Assembly (NCBI GenBank): GCA_900467185.1
Contig: UBPA01000001.1
Span: 1-64,000 of the forward strand
Direction: 5' to 3'
Length of the DNA: 64,000 bases
DNA from: Hyphomicrobiales bacterium
GTDB taxonomy: Bacteria > Pseudomonadota > Alphaproteobacteria > Rhizobiales > Rhizobiaceae
How positions within the stretch are numbered: the first letter of the stretch is position 1; the number at the start of each line of letters is the position of its first letter. The notes beneath the pieces were generated by a model, which was not told the DNA's origin, made no database searches, and saw only the letters and a list, made by a program, of their open reading frames with translations. This document shows positions 42,674-53,163 of this stretch, piece after piece. A program made the position numbers and the translations under genes.

Positions 42674-43600
42674 ATGACGACCATTACTGCAGCAATGGTG
42701 AAGGAACTGCGCGAGAAGTCCGGCGCAGGCATGATGGATTGCAAGAAGGCACTGGGCGAAACCAACGGCGACATGGAAGCCGCGATCGACTGGCTGCGCG
42801 CCAAGGGCATCGCCAAGGCCGACAAGAAGTCGGGCCGCACGGCCGCCGAAGGCCTGATCGGCATCACCAGCGCCGGCACCAAGGCCGTCGTCATCGAAGT
42901 CAACTCCGAGACCGACTTCGTCGCCCGGAACGAGGCCTTCCAGGAGCTGGTCCGCGGCTTCGCCAAGGTCGCCGTCGAGACGGACGGCACGGTCGATGCG
43001 ATCAACGCCGCCACCTATCCGGCGACCGGCAAGTCGGTGTCCGACAGCATCAAGGACGCGATCGGCACGATCGGCGAGAACATGACGCTGCGCCGTGCAG
43101 CCCTGCTCTCCGTCGAGGACGGCGTCGTCTCGACCTACATCCACAATGCGGTAACTGACGGTCTCGGCAAGCTCGGCGTTCTCGTCGCGCTGAAGTCGAC
43201 CGGCGACAAGGATGCCCTGAACGCCATCGGCCGCCAGGTCGCCATGCACATCGCTGCCACCAACCCGCTCGCCATCCGCTCGACGGAAGTCGATGCAGCG
43301 GTCGCCGAACGCGAACGCAACGTCTTCATCGAACAGTCGCGCGCCTCGGGCAAGCCGGACAACATCATCGAGAAGATGGTCGAAGGCCGCATGCGCAAGT
43401 TCTTCGAAGAAGTCGCGCTGCTCAGCCAGGCCTTCGTGATGAACCCCGACCTGACGGTCGAGGCTGCCATCAAGGAAGCCGAAAAGACGGTCGGCGCGCC
43501 GATCGAAGTCACGGGCATGGCCCGCCTCCTGCTCGGCGAAGGCGTCGAGAAGGAAGAGAGCGATTTCGCAGCCGAAGTGGCCGCCGTCGCCAAGGGCTGA
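42674..43600 (+). CDS. tsf: Elongation factor Ts
   Basis: 308 aa. Nucleotide exchange factor for EF-Tu. The N-terminal UBA-like domain ([20 protein letters not shown]) includes the [20 protein letters not shown] segment. [20 protein letters not shown] (near 78) is the TDFVAR motif that contacts EF-Tu. Normal length. ATG at 42674 fits the conserved start. It lies 248 bp after rpsB, as usual in alphaproteobacteria, with its own leader sequence. Confidence 0.97.
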   Translation: MTTITAAMVKELREKSGAGMMDCKKALGETNGDMEAAIDWLRAKGIAKADKKSGRTAAEGLIGITSAGTKAVVIEVNSETDFVARNEAFQELVRGFAKVAVETDGTVDAINAATYPATGKSVSDSIKDAIGTIGENMTLRRAALLSVEDGVVSTYIHNAVTDGLGKLGVLVALKSTGDKDALNAIGRQVAMHIAATNPLAIRSTEVDAAVAERERNVFIEQSRASGKPDNIIEKMVEGRMRKFFEEVALLSQAFVMNPDLTVEAAIKEAEKTVGAPIEVTGMARLLLGEGVEKEESDFAAEVAAVAKG

Positions 43601-43626
43601 TTCTTCTTCAGCTTCGCGCAAATCGG

Positions 43627-43655
43627 GAGGGCATCGCGTGGACAACGCGGTGCCC
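43627..43655 (+). terminator. GC-rich hairpin after tsf
   Basis: GGGCATCGCGT pairs with ACGCGGTGCCC (one T-G pair) around GGACA. No strong T-run follows. A second stem CCGGCTGG/CCAGCCGG lies just downstream (about 43667-43692). Confidence 0.4.
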
Positions 43656-43815
43656 TTCGTGTATCCGGCTGGACGTCAATTGCTTCCAGCCGGCTTGACG
43701 CAGAGCGTCCATCCGGCGGACGGATTCTCCGGATGCGATGCAGCCCCCGCGGGTGCCGTATGCTTGACCCAACAGCGCGCCGGACGTCCGGACGCGCACC
43801 ACGACAGGAGTGATG

Positions 43816-44538
43816 ATGTCGGCCGAACCGCTCTACAAACGCGTGCTTTTGAAGGCCTCCGGCGAAGCGCTGATGGGCAATCAGGGGTTTGGCATCGACG
43901 TCACCGTTGTCGACCGGATCGCCTCCGACATTGCCGCTGCGCGCGGCATGGGCGTCGAGGTGGGCGTGGTCGTCGGTGGCGGCAACATCTTTCGCGGCGT
44001 CGCCGTGGCCTCCAAGGGGGGCGACCGCGTCACGGGCGACCATATGGGCATGCTGGCGACCGTCATCAACGCGCTGGCGCTGGCGACCTCGCTGCGCAAG
44101 CTCGACATCGACACGGTGGTCCTGTCCGCCATCGCCATGCCCGAGATCTGCGAGAGCTTCTCCCAGCGCGCGACGCTCTACCATCTGTCGCTCGGCCGCG
44201 TCGTGATCTTCGCCGGCGGCACGGGCAACCCCTTCTTCACGACCGATTCGGCCGCAGCGCTGCGCGCGGCGGAAATGGGCGCGCAGGCGATCTTCAAGGG
44301 CACGCAGGTGGACGGCATCTATTCCGCCGACCCCAAGAAGGATCCGAACGCGACCCGCTTCGAACGGCTGACGCATAGCGAGGTGCTGGACAAGGGGCTC
44401 GCCGTGATGGACGTTTCGGCCGTGGCGCTCGCGCGTGAAAACAGCATTCCGATCATCGTCTTCTCGATCCACGAGAAGGGCGGGTTCACCGATATTCTGA
44501 CGGGCGGCGGCCGCGCCACCATCGTCACCGACAACTGA
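43816..44538 (+). CDS. pyrH: UMP kinase
   Basis: 240 aa. Phosphorylates UMP to UDP; bacterial hexameric type. YKRVLLKASGEALMGNQGFG at the N-terminus and VVVGGGNIFRGVAVASKGGD (near 54) bind ATP and phosphate. The GDHMGMLATVINALAL segment and GTGNPFFTTDSAAALRAAEM (near 138) are characteristic. ATG at 43816 has ACAGGAG at 5 bases; two upstream starts (GTG 43810, ATG 43813) are too close to it. The gene lies in the usual order tsf-pyrH-frr. Confidence 0.96.
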   Translation: MSAEPLYKRVLLKASGEALMGNQGFGIDVTVVDRIASDIAAARGMGVEVGVVVGGGNIFRGVAVASKGGDRVTGDHMGMLATVINALALATSLRKLDIDTVVLSAIAMPEICESFSQRATLYHLSLGRVVIFAGGTGNPFFTTDSAAALRAAEMGAQAIFKGTQVDGIYSADPKKDPNATRFERLTHSEVLDKGLAVMDVSAVALARENSIPIIVFSIHEKGGFTDILTGGGRATIVTDN

Positions 44539-44594
44539 AACGGCAGGATCTCGCAGAAAGCGGGATCGCACGGGCCGAGCACGGAGCATAGAAC

Positions 44595-45155
44595 ATGAGT
44601 GAAGGTATCGACCTCAACGACCTGAAGCGCCGCATGGACGGTGCGATCAATGCGTTCAAGAACGACATCGCCTCGCTGCGGACGGGGCGGGCCTCGGCCA
44701 ATGTTCTCGATCCGGTGATGGTCGAAGCCTATGGTTCGCGCGTGCCGCTCAATCAGGTCGCCAACATCACGGTGCCCGAGCCGCGCATGCTGGGCGTGTC
44801 CGTCTGGGACCGCTCGATGGTCAATGCGGTGGACCGGGCGATTCGCGAATCAAACCTCGGCCTGAACCCGATCATGGACGGCCAGACGCTGCGCATTCCC
44901 CTGCCGGAACTCAACGAGGAGCGTCGCCGCTCCCTGGTGAAGGTGGCGCATGATTATGCCGAAAAGAGCAAGGTCGCGATCCGCCATGTGCGCCGCGACG
45001 GCATGGACAACCTGAAAAAGGCGGAAAAGGACGGCACGATCGGCCAGGACATCAGCCGCATCCAGTCGGAGAAGGTCCAGAAGATGACCGATGATATGAT
45101 TTCCGACGTCGACCGCTTGCTCGTCGATAAGGAAAAGGAAATCATGCAGGTCTAG
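44595..45155 (+). CDS. frr: Ribosome recycling factor
   Basis: 186 aa. With EF-G it splits post-termination ribosomes. [20 protein letters not shown] (near residue 30), [20 protein letters not shown] and [20 protein letters not shown] are invariant blocks, and the C-terminal helix ends [15 protein letters not shown]. Length is typical. It is 56 bp after pyrH in the same transcript. Confidence 0.97.
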   Translation: MSEGIDLNDLKRRMDGAINAFKNDIASLRTGRASANVLDPVMVEAYGSRVPLNQVANITVPEPRMLGVSVWDRSMVNAVDRAIRESNLGLNPIMDGQTLRIPLPELNEERRRSLVKVAHDYAEKSKVAIRHVRRDGMDNLKKAEKDGTIGQDISRIQSEKVQKMTDDMISDVDRLLVDKEKEIMQV

Positions 45156-45199
45156 GGTGCCCGTTGCGTTTTTTCCTCCTCCGCGAAGTCAGGCCGTCC

Positions 45200-45988
45200 A
45201 TGTCCGATCCGTCCGCCAGAAAGCTTCCCCTCCATGTCGCCATCATCATGGACGGCAATGGCCGTTGGGCCGCACGGCGCGGCCTGCCGCGGACCATGGG
45301 GCACCGGAAAGGTGTCGAGGCCGTTCGTGAGACGGTGCGCGCGGCCGGCGAACTCGGCATCCGCTATCTCACGCTCTATGCCTTCTCCTCGGAAAACTGG
45401 AGCCGGCCGGAGCCCGAGGTGAACGACCTCATGGGGCTGCTGAAGGTGTTCATCCGCCGGGATCTGGCGGAGCTGCATCGCCAGAACGTGCGCATCCGCA
45501 TCATCGGCGACCGCTGGAACCTGCGCAGCGACGTGCTGCCGCTGCTGCTGGAGGCGGAGGAAACGACGCGCAACAATACGGCGATCACCGTCTGCATCGC
45601 CTTCAACTACGGTTCGCGCGACGAGATCGCCCGGGCCATGCAGTCGCTGGCGGTGGATGTTGCCGAGGGGCGGCTGCGCCCCGAGCAGATCACGCCACCG
45701 CTGATCGCCAGCCGGCTCGATACGGCCGGCATTCCGGATCCCGATCTCGTAATCCGCACCAGCGGCGAGGAGCGGCTGTCCAATTTCCTGCTCTGGCAAT
45801 CCGCCTATTCGGAGTTCGTCTTCCTGCCGGAATACTGGCCCGACTTCGACCGCGCGCTGCTGATGCGCGCCATCGATATCTATCGGCAGCGCGACCGGCG
45901 CTTCGGCAATGTCGCTTCAACCTCCTCCTCCGCCGCCGCTTCGCCCGCCACGCCGTCGCCGCCGGCCAGCCTTGCGGTCGGTTCATGA
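45200..45988 (+). CDS. uppS: Undecaprenyl diphosphate synthase
   Basis: 262 aa. Cis-prenyltransferase that builds C55-PP, the carrier for peptidoglycan and O-antigen. [20 protein letters not shown] (near residue 13) has the catalytic Asp and the phosphate-binding Arg/Gly residues. [17 protein letters not shown] and [20 protein letters not shown] are family signatures. The C-terminal Ser/Ala/Pro-rich tail (about 25 residues) is variable. ATG at 45200 ([12 protein letters not shown]) is preferred over 45164. Its stop overlaps cdsA (ATGA). Confidence 0.96.
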   Translation: MSDPSARKLPLHVAIIMDGNGRWAARRGLPRTMGHRKGVEAVRETVRAAGELGIRYLTLYAFSSENWSRPEPEVNDLMGLLKVFIRRDLAELHRQNVRIRIIGDRWNLRSDVLPLLLEAEETTRNNTAITVCIAFNYGSRDEIARAMQSLAVDVAEGRLRPEQITPPLIASRLDTAGIPDPDLVIRTSGEERLSNFLLWQSAYSEFVFLPEYWPDFDRALLMRAIDIYRQRDRRFGNVASTSSSAAASPATPSPPASLAVGS

Positions 45989-46815
45989 TGAGCCGCGAAC
46001 TCCAGCTTCGGATCATGTCCGGCATCGTGCTTGCGGCCGTCGCGCTCGGCGACACCTGGATCGGCGGTCCGGCCTTCGCCATTCTCTCGGCCATCATCGG
46101 GCTTGCCGTCTGGCATGAATGGGCGAGCATGACGCGGATCGCCGAGGGCGATCGCGGCGCCTATTTCGCCGGCTGGGGCGTGCAGGCGGTCGTCGCCGTG
46201 CTCATCATCGGCGGTGGCGACGAATATGCGCTGCCGGTCCTCATTCTCGCCTCCATCGCCGCCATCGTCTGGTCGCGCTTCCATGGCCGCGGCTGGTGGC
46301 TGCCGGGGGGCGTCGCCTATGCCGGGATGACGACGATCTCGCTTGCGACCATCCGCGACGACACGCAGGTCGGCTTCGTCGCCATGCTCTTCGTCTTCGC
46401 CGTCGTCTGGGCGACGGACATCCTCGCCTTCTTCTTCGGCCGGGCCATCGGCGGCCCGAAGCTCGCACCCAGCATCTCGCCCGGCAAAACATGGTCCGGC
46501 GCCATCGGCGGCGCGATCTCGGGCGTCGTTGCGGGAACGGCCGTCTACGCCTTGTACTTCTCGCTCGAAGACGCGCGCATCCCGCTGGTCGCGCTCGTGC
46601 TCTCGATCGCCAGCCAGTGCGGCGACCTGTTCGAATCCTACGTGAAACGCCGGTGCGGCGTGAAGGACAGCGGCCGCATCATTCCCGGGCATGGTGGCGT
46701 CTGGGACCGTGTGGACGGGCTCGTGGTCGCCTGTTTCGCGGCGCTGATCATTGCGCTCGGGGAAGCCATGACCGGGGCCGGCGGCAAGGTCGGTTCGTTG
46801 CTCCTGGGGCTTTGA
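45985..46815 (+). CDS. cdsA: Phosphatidate cytidylyltransferase
   Basis: 276 aa. Makes CDP-diacylglycerol from phosphatidic acid and CTP at the inner membrane, the common precursor of all its phospholipids. Several hydrophobic helices ([40 protein letters not shown]) precede the signature [20 protein letters not shown] and [30 protein letters not shown] with its acidic residues near 210-245. Overlaps uppS by 4 bp. dxr, which often follows cdsA in proteobacteria, is not here. Confidence 0.94.
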   Translation: MMSRELQLRIMSGIVLAAVALGDTWIGGPAFAILSAIIGLAVWHEWASMTRIAEGDRGAYFAGWGVQAVVAVLIIGGGDEYALPVLILASIAAIVWSRFHGRGWWLPGGVAYAGMTTISLATIRDDTQVGFVAMLFVFAVVWATDILAFFFGRAIGGPKLAPSISPGKTWSGAIGGAISGVVAGTAVYALYFSLEDARIPLVALVLSIASQCGDLFESYVKRRCGVKDSGRIIPGHGGVWDRVDGLVVACFAALIIALGEAMTGAGGKVGSLLLGL

Positions 46816-46965
46816 GGCGATAACGGCGACGATGCGGGGCAGCGGGACACCGGTTCTTCAAAAACGTGATTTCGCGGCCCGTATCGCATCGCATCCGCCG
46901 CCTCTATAAGACGGAGCCGCCGGGCCTCGTTCAAGGGTGCGGGCGGGACCAGATTTCGACGACCA

Positions 46966-47003
46966 AGCCCGCCTTCGGCGACCCAGCCCGCCTTCGGCGA
47001 CCT
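46966..47003 (+). repeat. 19-bp tandem repeat before rseP
   Basis: AGCCCGCCTTCGGCGACCC and AGCCCGCCTTCGGCGACCT are adjacent (46966-46984, 46985-47003), 14 bp before the rseP start. They differ by one base. Confidence 0.9.
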
Positions 47004-47016
47004 GACAAGGACGACA

Positions 47017-48171
47017 ATGACCTACCTGGCCGATCTCCTTCATCTCTTCGTGGGCTATATCGTCCCGTTTCTTCTGGTCCTGACGCTGCTCGTCTTCGTG
47101 CATGAAATGGGCCACTACCTCGTCGGGCGCTGGTCGGGCATCAAGATCGTCGCCTTTTCCATCGGCTTCGGGCCGGAGCTCATCGGCTTCAACGACCGGC
47201 GCGGCACGCGCTGGAAGTTCTGTGCCATTCCGCTTGGCGGCTACGTCAAGTTCTATGGCGACGAGGATGCGGCGAGCACGCCGGACTACCAGGCGCTCGA
47301 GGGTCTTTCGGCCGAGGAGCGCGGGCGAACCTTTCTGGGTGCGGCGCTCTGGAAGCGCGCGGCGACGGTCGCGGCCGGACCGATCGCCAATTTTATTCTC
47401 GCCATCGTCATCTATGCGCTGCTGTTCTCGGCCTATGGCAAGCCGATCGCCGATCCCGTGGTCTCCGAGGTGAAGCCGGGCAGCGCGGCGGCCGAATCGG
47501 GCATCCGGCCGGGCGATCTGCTCGTCTCCATCGACGGCTCGGCGGTCACCACCTTCGACGACGTGCGCCGCTATGTCGGCGTGCGCCCGGAAATGCCCAT
47601 CGTCGTGGAGATCCGCCGCGACGGGCAGCTTCTGGAGGTTCCCATGGTGCCGAAGCGCACGGAGATCACCGACCAGTTCGGCAACAAGATGGAAATGGGC
47701 ATCATCGGCATCCTGACGAACCAGGAGAGCGGCAATTTCCGCCTGCAGAGTTTCGGTCCGCTGGAAGCGATCGGGCAGGGCGCCTTGGAAAGCTGGCATA
47801 TCGTCACCGGCACCTTCGCCTATATCGGCAACCTCGTGACCGGCCATATGAAGGCCGACCAGCTGGGCGGACCGATCCGGGTGGCGCAGGCCTCCGGGCA
47901 GATGGCGACGCTCGGCGTTGCCGCCGTGCTGCAGCTTGCCGCCGTTCTCTCGGTCTCCATCGGTCTTCTCAACCTGATGCCGGTCCCGGTGCTGGATGGC
48001 GGCCACCTGATGTTCTACGCGATCGAGGCGATCCGCGGCCGCCCGCTCGGCCCGTCCGCCCAGGATATCGCCTTCCGCATCGGCTTCGCCATGGTGCTGA
48101 TGCTGATGGTTTTCGCCACCTGGAACGATATTTCATCGCTTGTCGGACGAATGAGCGGCGCGGTTGGCTAA
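47017..48171 (+). CDS. rseP: RIP metalloprotease RseP (site-2 protease)
   Basis: 384 aa. Intramembrane zinc protease that releases envelope-stress or other anti-sigma factors. The first helix carries the zinc site VFVHEMGHYLVGR (near residue 27), and the PDZ domain is VVSEVKPGSAAAESGIRPGD (near 148). LLNLMPVPVLDGGHLMFYAI (near 323) carries the third zinc ligand. Four membrane segments are visible. ATG at 47017 with AAGGAC upstream. It is the MmpA/RseP-type gene that precedes bamA in alphaproteobacteria. Confidence 0.95.
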   Translation: MTYLADLLHLFVGYIVPFLLVLTLLVFVHEMGHYLVGRWSGIKIVAFSIGFGPELIGFNDRRGTRWKFCAIPLGGYVKFYGDEDAASTPDYQALEGLSAEERGRTFLGAALWKRAATVAAGPIANFILAIVIYALLFSAYGKPIADPVVSEVKPGSAAAESGIRPGDLLVSIDGSAVTTFDDVRRYVGVRPEMPIVVEIRRDGQLLEVPMVPKRTEITDQFGNKMEMGIIGILTNQESGNFRLQSFGPLEAIGQGALESWHIVTGTFAYIGNLVTGHMKADQLGGPIRVAQASGQMATLGVAAVLQLAAVLSVSIGLLNLMPVPVLDGGHLMFYAIEAIRGRPLGPSAQDIAFRIGFAMVLMLMVFATWNDISSLVGRMSGAVG

Positions 48172-48219
48172 AGGTTAAGGAAGAGGCGCTAAACAGGAGC
48201 AAGGCTTCTCTTCAAAGGT

Positions 48220-48248
48220 TTGATTAGAAACGATTTGTTTACGATAAT
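48220..48248 (+). promoter_or_regulatory. bamA: Candidate promoter of bamA
   Basis: TTGATT (48220-48225) and GATAAT (48243-48248) are 17 bp apart, 157 bp before the bamA ATG, in an AT-rich stretch unlike the surroundings. It would give bamA and lpxD-lpxB expression independent of rseP. The long leader contains further AT-rich sequence. Confidence 0.6.
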
Positions 48249-48404
48249 TCTTGTCAGTAGTGGCCGTTCAGCCACGGTGGGAATTGAAGTAAACGGAAAT
48301 TAACGTGCTACCTTGCTTGTATGAGAAAAGCGGGTAAAACGGCAGGCATGACCGGAGTCGGCACGCGTACGCCGCGGGACATTGGAAGAAGGTAAGATCA
48401 GAAC

Positions 48405-50747
48405 ATGAAGGCTGGTTCAAAGTTTTTGAACGCGGTGTCGGCGGTTGCGCTGTCTGCAGGGATTGTCGCATCGGGAACTGGCGTCGTCGTTCTTGCCAGT
48501 GCGTCTGTCGCTGAAGCTGCGACGATCCGTCGTATCGACGTTCGCGGCGCAACGCGCGTCAGCGCCGAGACCGTTCGCTCGAACATCACCATCGTTCCCG
48601 GCCGGGAGTTCACCAACAGCGACATCGACGCTTCGGTGAAGCGCCTGTACGCCACCGGTTATTTCTCCAATGTCAGCATCAACGTCTCCGGCGGCGCGCT
48701 GGTCGTGTCCGTCAGCGAGAACAACCTGATCAACCAGGTGGTCTTCAACGGCAACCGCAAGATTACCGATGAGAAGCTGGCCGCGGTCGTCAAGACCCGC
48801 TCGCTGGGCGCTTATAGCGAGGCGACCGCGCAGGCCGACGTCCAGTCGATCAAGGATGCCTATGCCGGCATCGGCCGCAACGACGTGACCGTGACCGTCC
48901 AGACCGCACCGATCGCGGAGGGGCGCATCAACGTTGCCTTCGTCGTCAACGAAGGCGAGCGGACCAAGATCCGCGCGATCAACTTCGTCGGCAACAATGC
49001 CTATAGCGATGGCCGCCTGCAGGGCGTTATCTCCACCAAGAAGTCCGGCATCCTGTCCTTCCTGAACCGGAAGGACGTCTACAATGCCGATAAGCTGCGC
49101 GCCGACGAGGAGCAGCTTCGCCAGTTCTACTACAACCGCGGCTATGCCGACTTCCGCGTCGTCAGCTCCGATGCCGTTCTCGACGAGACGTCGAACGAGT
49201 ACACGGTGACGATCACGATCGAGGAAGGCGAGCGCTACGACTTCGGTGCCGTCAATGTCGAATCGACCGTCGAAGGCATCAATGCCGAGGAACTGAAGGG
49301 TCTGGTTCAGAGCCGTCAGGGCACGATCTACAAGGCCAAGGACGTTCAGGAAACGATGTCGGAAATCTCCAAGCGCGTCGCCGCGCAGGGGTATCCCTTC
49401 GCCCGCGTCACGCCGCGCGGCAACCGCGACTTCGCGGGCCGCACGATCGCCGTCGACTACCTCGTCGACCAGGGCGAGCGCGCCTATATCGAGCGCATCG
49501 AAATCCGCGGCAACACCCGCACGCGCGACTATGTCATCCGTCGCGAATTCGACATGAGCGAAGGCGACGCCTTCAACCAGGAAATGATCGCGACGGCCAA
49601 GCGCCGCCTCGAAGCGCTCGGCTACTTCTCGACCGTCAACATCTCGACCCAGGCCGGCACCGCGTCCGACCGCGTGGTCGTCATCGTGGACGTGCAGGAC
49701 CAGTCGACCGGTTCGTTCGGCATCGGCGCCGGCTACTCGGCCGGCAACGGCGGCGGCTTCCTGGTGGAAGCCTCGATCGAGGAAAAGAACTTCCTCGGCC
49801 GTGGCCAGTACATCCGCGTCGCAGCCGGTCGCGGCGAAGACAGCAAGACCTACAACGTCTCGTTCACCGAGCCCTACTTCCTCGGCTATCGCCTGGCCGC
49901 CGGCTTCGACGTCTTCAAGAACGAGAACGACTTCAACGACGACAACTACAGCTACGAGGATCAGGGCTTCAGCCTGCGCGTCACCGCGCCGATCACCGAG
50001 CGCCTGTCCTCGACGCTGCGCTACAACTACACGGAACTCGACTACCACGCGTCCGACGACGAGCTGGCCGACCTGTCGTCGCCCTATCGCCGCGTCGTGA
50101 ACTTCTCGCCGTGGACCCGGTCGTCGATCTCCAACTCGTTCACCTACAATTCGCTCGACGACGCCCAGCTGCCGCATGAAGGCATCCTGGCGACCGCGAC
50201 GCAGGAATTCGCCGGCCTCGGCGGCACGTCCGACTTCTACAAGCTGACGGCCAAGGCCAAGTGGTACTACACCGTCAACGACGATGCCGACGTGATCGCG
50301 TCGCTGTCGGCCGGTGCGGGCCATGTGGTCGGCACGGGCGGCGAGATGGAAGTGTTCGACCAGTTCCAGATCGGCAGCAGCGAAATCCGCGGCTTCGAGC
50401 GGAACGGGATCGGTCCGCGCAGCCGCGAATACGGCGATGCGATCGGCGGCACGACCTACTTCACGGCTTCGGCCGAGGCGACGTTCCCGCTGCCGGGCGT
50501 TCCGCGCGATGCGGGCTTCCGTGGCGCCGTCTTCGCAGATGCCGGCACGCTGTACGGCAACGACGTCAGCACCCGCGCCAGCGACCGCATCGTCGGTACC
50601 GACGCATCGCTGCGTGCGTCGCTCGGCGTCGGCCTGCTGTGGGCTTCGCCCTTCGGACCGCTGCGTGTCGACTACGCGGTTCCGATCGCCAAGGAAGATT
50701 ACGACAAGGTGCAGAACATCAAGTTCGGTATTTCGTCGAATTTCTGA
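48405..50747 (+). CDS. bamA: Outer membrane protein assembly factor BamA
   Basis: 780 aa. Central component of the BAM complex that folds beta-barrel proteins into the outer membrane. A signal peptide of about 38 residues (ending ASVAEA) is followed by five POTRA domains (about 40-420, for example [20 protein letters not shown]) and a 16-strand barrel. [16 protein letters not shown] (near 665) carries the VRGF-like motif of the L6 loop, and the C-terminus ends [10 protein letters not shown] with the required final Phe. Length is normal. Downstream lpxD begins after 47 bp; skp, often placed between them, is absent. Confidence 0.97.
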   Translation: MKAGSKFLNAVSAVALSAGIVASGTGVVVLASASVAEAATIRRIDVRGATRVSAETVRSNITIVPGREFTNSDIDASVKRLYATGYFSNVSINVSGGALVVSVSENNLINQVVFNGNRKITDEKLAAVVKTRSLGAYSEATAQADVQSIKDAYAGIGRNDVTVTVQTAPIAEGRINVAFVVNEGERTKIRAINFVGNNAYSDGRLQGVISTKKSGILSFLNRKDVYNADKLRADEEQLRQFYYNRGYADFRVVSSDAVLDETSNEYTVTITIEEGERYDFGAVNVESTVEGINAEELKGLVQSRQGTIYKAKDVQETMSEISKRVAAQGYPFARVTPRGNRDFAGRTIAVDYLVDQGERAYIERIEIRGNTRTRDYVIRREFDMSEGDAFNQEMIATAKRRLEALGYFSTVNISTQAGTASDRVVVIVDVQDQSTGSFGIGAGYSAGNGGGFLVEASIEEKNFLGRGQYIRVAAGRGEDSKTYNVSFTEPYFLGYRLAAGFDVFKNENDFNDDNYSYEDQGFSLRVTAPITERLSSTLRYNYTELDYHASDDELADLSSPYRRVVNFSPWTRSSISNSFTYNSLDDAQLPHEGILATATQEFAGLGGTSDFYKLTAKAKWYYTVNDDADVIASLSAGAGHVVGTGGEMEVFDQFQIGSSEIRGFERNGIGPRSREYGDAIGGTTYFTASAEATFPLPGVPRDAGFRGAVFADAGTLYGNDVSTRASDRIVGTDASLRASLGVGLLWASPFGPLRVDYAVPIAKEDYDKVQNIKFGISSNF

Positions 50748-50757
50748 TATCGGCAGT

Positions 50758-50784
50758 CCAGAACTGCATGCCAAACTGTTCTGG
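50758..50784 (+). promoter_or_regulatory. lpxD: Inverted repeat overlapping the lpxD ribosome binding site
   Basis: CCAGAAC (50758-50764) pairs with GTTCTGG (50778-50784), and the GG of its right arm is part of the GGAG ribosome binding site (50783-50786) of lpxD. It may limit lpxD translation. Role inferred. Confidence 0.4.
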
Positions 50785-50794
50785 AGTCTGGCCC

Positions 50795-51865
50795 ATGGAT
50801 GCTAACTGGTTTTTCCCGCCGCATGACGGGCTCCGCCTGAGCGATCTGGCGGAGCGCATCGGCGCTTCGCTGCAGGACGAGACGGCCGGTGACCGGATCG
50901 TCTCGTCGGTGGCGCCGACCTATCGGGCCGGCCCGCGCGACATCTGCTACATGCTGCAGCGGCGCTATCGTGACGAGTTCACGACGTCGCAGGCGGCGGC
51001 CGTCATCTGCAATGAGAGCGTCGCGTCCATCGTGCCGCCGCACATTCCCGTGCTGCTCGCCAAATATCCCCACACCGCCTTCGCGCTGGCCGGCGCTATC
51101 TTCCATCCCGAGGCCTTGCGTCCGATCCAGAACCTGGGCGGTCCGTCCGGCATCTCGCCGGCAGCCTTCGTCGATCCCACGGCACGGCTGGAGGACGGCA
51201 TCGACATCGAGGCGACCGCCGTCATCGGGGCAGGGGTCGAGATCGGCGCGGGCACGCGCATCGCCGCCGGCGTCGTTATCGGCCCGGGCGTGCGGATCGG
51301 TCGCGACTGCACGATTGCGGCCGGTGCGACGATCCTCTGCTCGCTGATCGGCAACAATGTCATCATCCATCCCGGCGCCCGCATCGGGCAGGACGGCTTC
51401 GGCAATGCGCCGGGTCCGCGCGGCGGCATGATCAAGATCGTGCAGATCGGCCGCGTCATCCTGCAGGATCATGTGGAGATCGGGGCCAACACGACGATCG
51501 ACCGCGGCGCCATGGACGATACGGTCATCGGCGAGGGCACGAAGATCGACAATCTCGTCCAGGTCGGCCACAACGTGCGCATCGGGCGCCATTGCGGCAT
51601 CGCGGCGAAGGTCGGGATCGCCGGCAGCACGCGCATCGGCGACGGCGTCATGATCGGCGGCGCGGCGGCCATCAACGGACATATCACGATCGGCGACCGC
51701 AGCCAGATCGGCGCGATGAGCGGCGTGGCCGCGGACGTGCCGGCCGGCGAGCGGTATGGCGGTATTCCCGCGCGCCCCATGCGCGACTTCCTGCGGGAAG
51801 CGGCCGAGATCGCGGCGCGGGCCAACTTAAGAAAGCGCAAGACGACGACGGGAGACAAGCAATGA
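50795..51865 (+). CDS. lpxD: UDP-3-O-(3-hydroxyacyl)glucosamine N-acyltransferase
   Basis: 356 aa. Third enzyme of lipid A synthesis; adds the N-linked 3-hydroxyacyl chain. The N-terminal uridine-binding domain contains [20 protein letters not shown], then the left-handed beta helix starts near residue 120 ([20 protein letters not shown]). The catalytic His lies in [16 protein letters not shown] (near 255). The C-terminal helix ([20 protein letters not shown]) is expected to bind acyl carrier protein. The stop overlaps the fabZ start (ATGA). Normal length. Confidence 0.96.
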   Translation: MDANWFFPPHDGLRLSDLAERIGASLQDETAGDRIVSSVAPTYRAGPRDICYMLQRRYRDEFTTSQAAAVICNESVASIVPPHIPVLLAKYPHTAFALAGAIFHPEALRPIQNLGGPSGISPAAFVDPTARLEDGIDIEATAVIGAGVEIGAGTRIAAGVVIGPGVRIGRDCTIAAGATILCSLIGNNVIIHPGARIGQDGFGNAPGPRGGMIKIVQIGRVILQDHVEIGANTTIDRGAMDDTVIGEGTKIDNLVQVGHNVRIGRHCGIAAKVGIAGSTRIGDGVMIGGAAAINGHITIGDRSQIGAMSGVAADVPAGERYGGIPARPMRDFLREAAEIAARANLRKRKTTTGDKQ

Positions 51866-52344
51866 GCGACACCCCAACGGGCGATACGGGGGCAACCGTT
51901 CTCGGCACCGCCGACATCCGCGAGATCATGAAGCTCTTGCCCCACCGCTACCCGTTTCTGCTGGTCGACAAGATCATCGAGATCGACAGCGACAATTCGG
52001 CGATCGGCATCAAGAACGTCACGGCCAACGAGCCGCATTTCACGGGGCATTTTCCCGACCAGCCGATCATGCCGGGGGTCCTCCTGATCGAGGGCATGGC
52101 ACAGACGGCGGGTGCGATCTGTGCGCGCAAGACGGCGACGGGCAGCAATCTCGTCTACTTCATGACGATCGACAATGCGCGTTTCCGCAAGCCCGTGGTG
52201 CCGGGCGACCGGGTCGAGTATCATGTGGTCAAGCAGAAGCAGCGCGGCAGTATCTGGAAGTTTCATTGCGACGCCAAAGTCGACGGGCACCTCGTCGCGG
52301 AAGCGGATATCGGCGCGATGATCATCAGCAAGGACGAAGCCTGA
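51862..52344 (+). CDS. fabZ: 3-hydroxyacyl-[acyl-carrier-protein] dehydratase FabZ
   Basis: 160 aa. Hotdog-fold enzyme dehydrating 3-hydroxyacyl-ACP in fatty acid synthesis; it competes with LpxA/LpxD for the same substrate pool. [20 protein letters not shown] (near residue 25), [20 protein letters not shown] with the catalytic His, and [10 protein letters not shown] with the catalytic Glu are intact. Overlaps lpxD by 4 bp and ends 1 bp before lpxA. Confidence 0.97.
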   Translation: MSDTPTGDTGATVLGTADIREIMKLLPHRYPFLLVDKIIEIDSDNSAIGIKNVTANEPHFTGHFPDQPIMPGVLLIEGMAQTAGAICARKTATGSNLVYFMTIDNARFRKPVVPGDRVEYHVVKQKQRGSIWKFHCDAKVDGHLVAEADIGAMIISKDEA

Positions 52345-52345
52345 C

Positions 52346-53158
52346 ATGATTGCCGCGAGCGCCAAGGTTCATCCGTCCGCCCTCATCGAGGACGGGGCCG
52401 TCATCGGCGAGAACGTCACCATCGGCCCGTTCTGCCATGTCGGCGGTCAGGTGGCGCTTGCCGACGACGTCGTGCTGATGAGCCATGTGGTGGTGATCGG
52501 CCGCACCAGCGTCGGCCGGGGAACGCGGATCTTCCCGTCCGCCGTGATCGGCGGCGATTCGCAGAGCGTGCACCACAGCGCGGTCGATACCCGGCTCGTG
52601 ATTGGCGAGAACTGCACGATCCGCGAAGGCGTGACCATGAACACGGGCACCGTGGAGCATGGCGGGCTGACCTCCGTCGGCGACAACAACCTGTTTCTGG
52701 CCTATGCGCATGTGGCGCATGACTGCCGGCTCGGCAACAACATCATCCTGTCGAACAATGTGATGCTCGCCGGCCATGTCGTGGTCGAGGACCGGGCGAT
52801 TCTCGGCGGCGGCTCGGCCGTGCATCAGTTCACGCGCGTCGGCCGGCAGGCTTTCGTCGGCGGTCTTTCGGCCGTCAGCTACGACGTCATTCCCTATGGC
52901 ATGCTGAACGGCAATCCGGGCATCCTCTCGGGGCTCAACGTCGTCGGCATGTCGCGTGCCGGCCATGACAAGGCGGTCATCCATCAGGTGCGCCGCGCGT
53001 ACAAGGCGATCTTCGAGGGCACGGGCTCGGTCCGGGCCAATGCGGCCGCGATCCGCGAGGATTATCTCGACTGCGCGCCGGTCATGGAGATCCTCGACTT
53101 TATCGGCGCGGACAGCGACCGCGCGCTCTCGTCCCCCACCCGGGGAAAGAAGGGCTGA
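52346..53158 (+). CDS. lpxA: Acyl-ACP--UDP-N-acetylglucosamine O-acyltransferase
   Basis: 270 aa. First step of lipid A synthesis. Left-handed beta helix of hexapeptides ([20 protein letters not shown] at the N-terminus). [20 protein letters not shown] near residue 115 contains the catalytic His, and the C-terminal helical domain includes [20 protein letters not shown]. Length is normal. The gene follows fabZ after one base and precedes lpxI by 5 bp, so the lpxD-fabZ-lpxA-lpxI run is tightly packed. Confidence 0.97.
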   Translation: MIAASAKVHPSALIEDGAVIGENVTIGPFCHVGGQVALADDVVLMSHVVVIGRTSVGRGTRIFPSAVIGGDSQSVHHSAVDTRLVIGENCTIREGVTMNTGTVEHGGLTSVGDNNLFLAYAHVAHDCRLGNNIILSNNVMLAGHVVVEDRAILGGGSAVHQFTRVGRQAFVGGLSAVSYDVIPYGMLNGNPGILSGLNVVGMSRAGHDKAVIHQVRRAYKAIFEGTGSVRANAAAIREDYLDCAPVMEILDFIGADSDRALSSPTRGKKG

Positions 53159-53163
53159 GCGCC

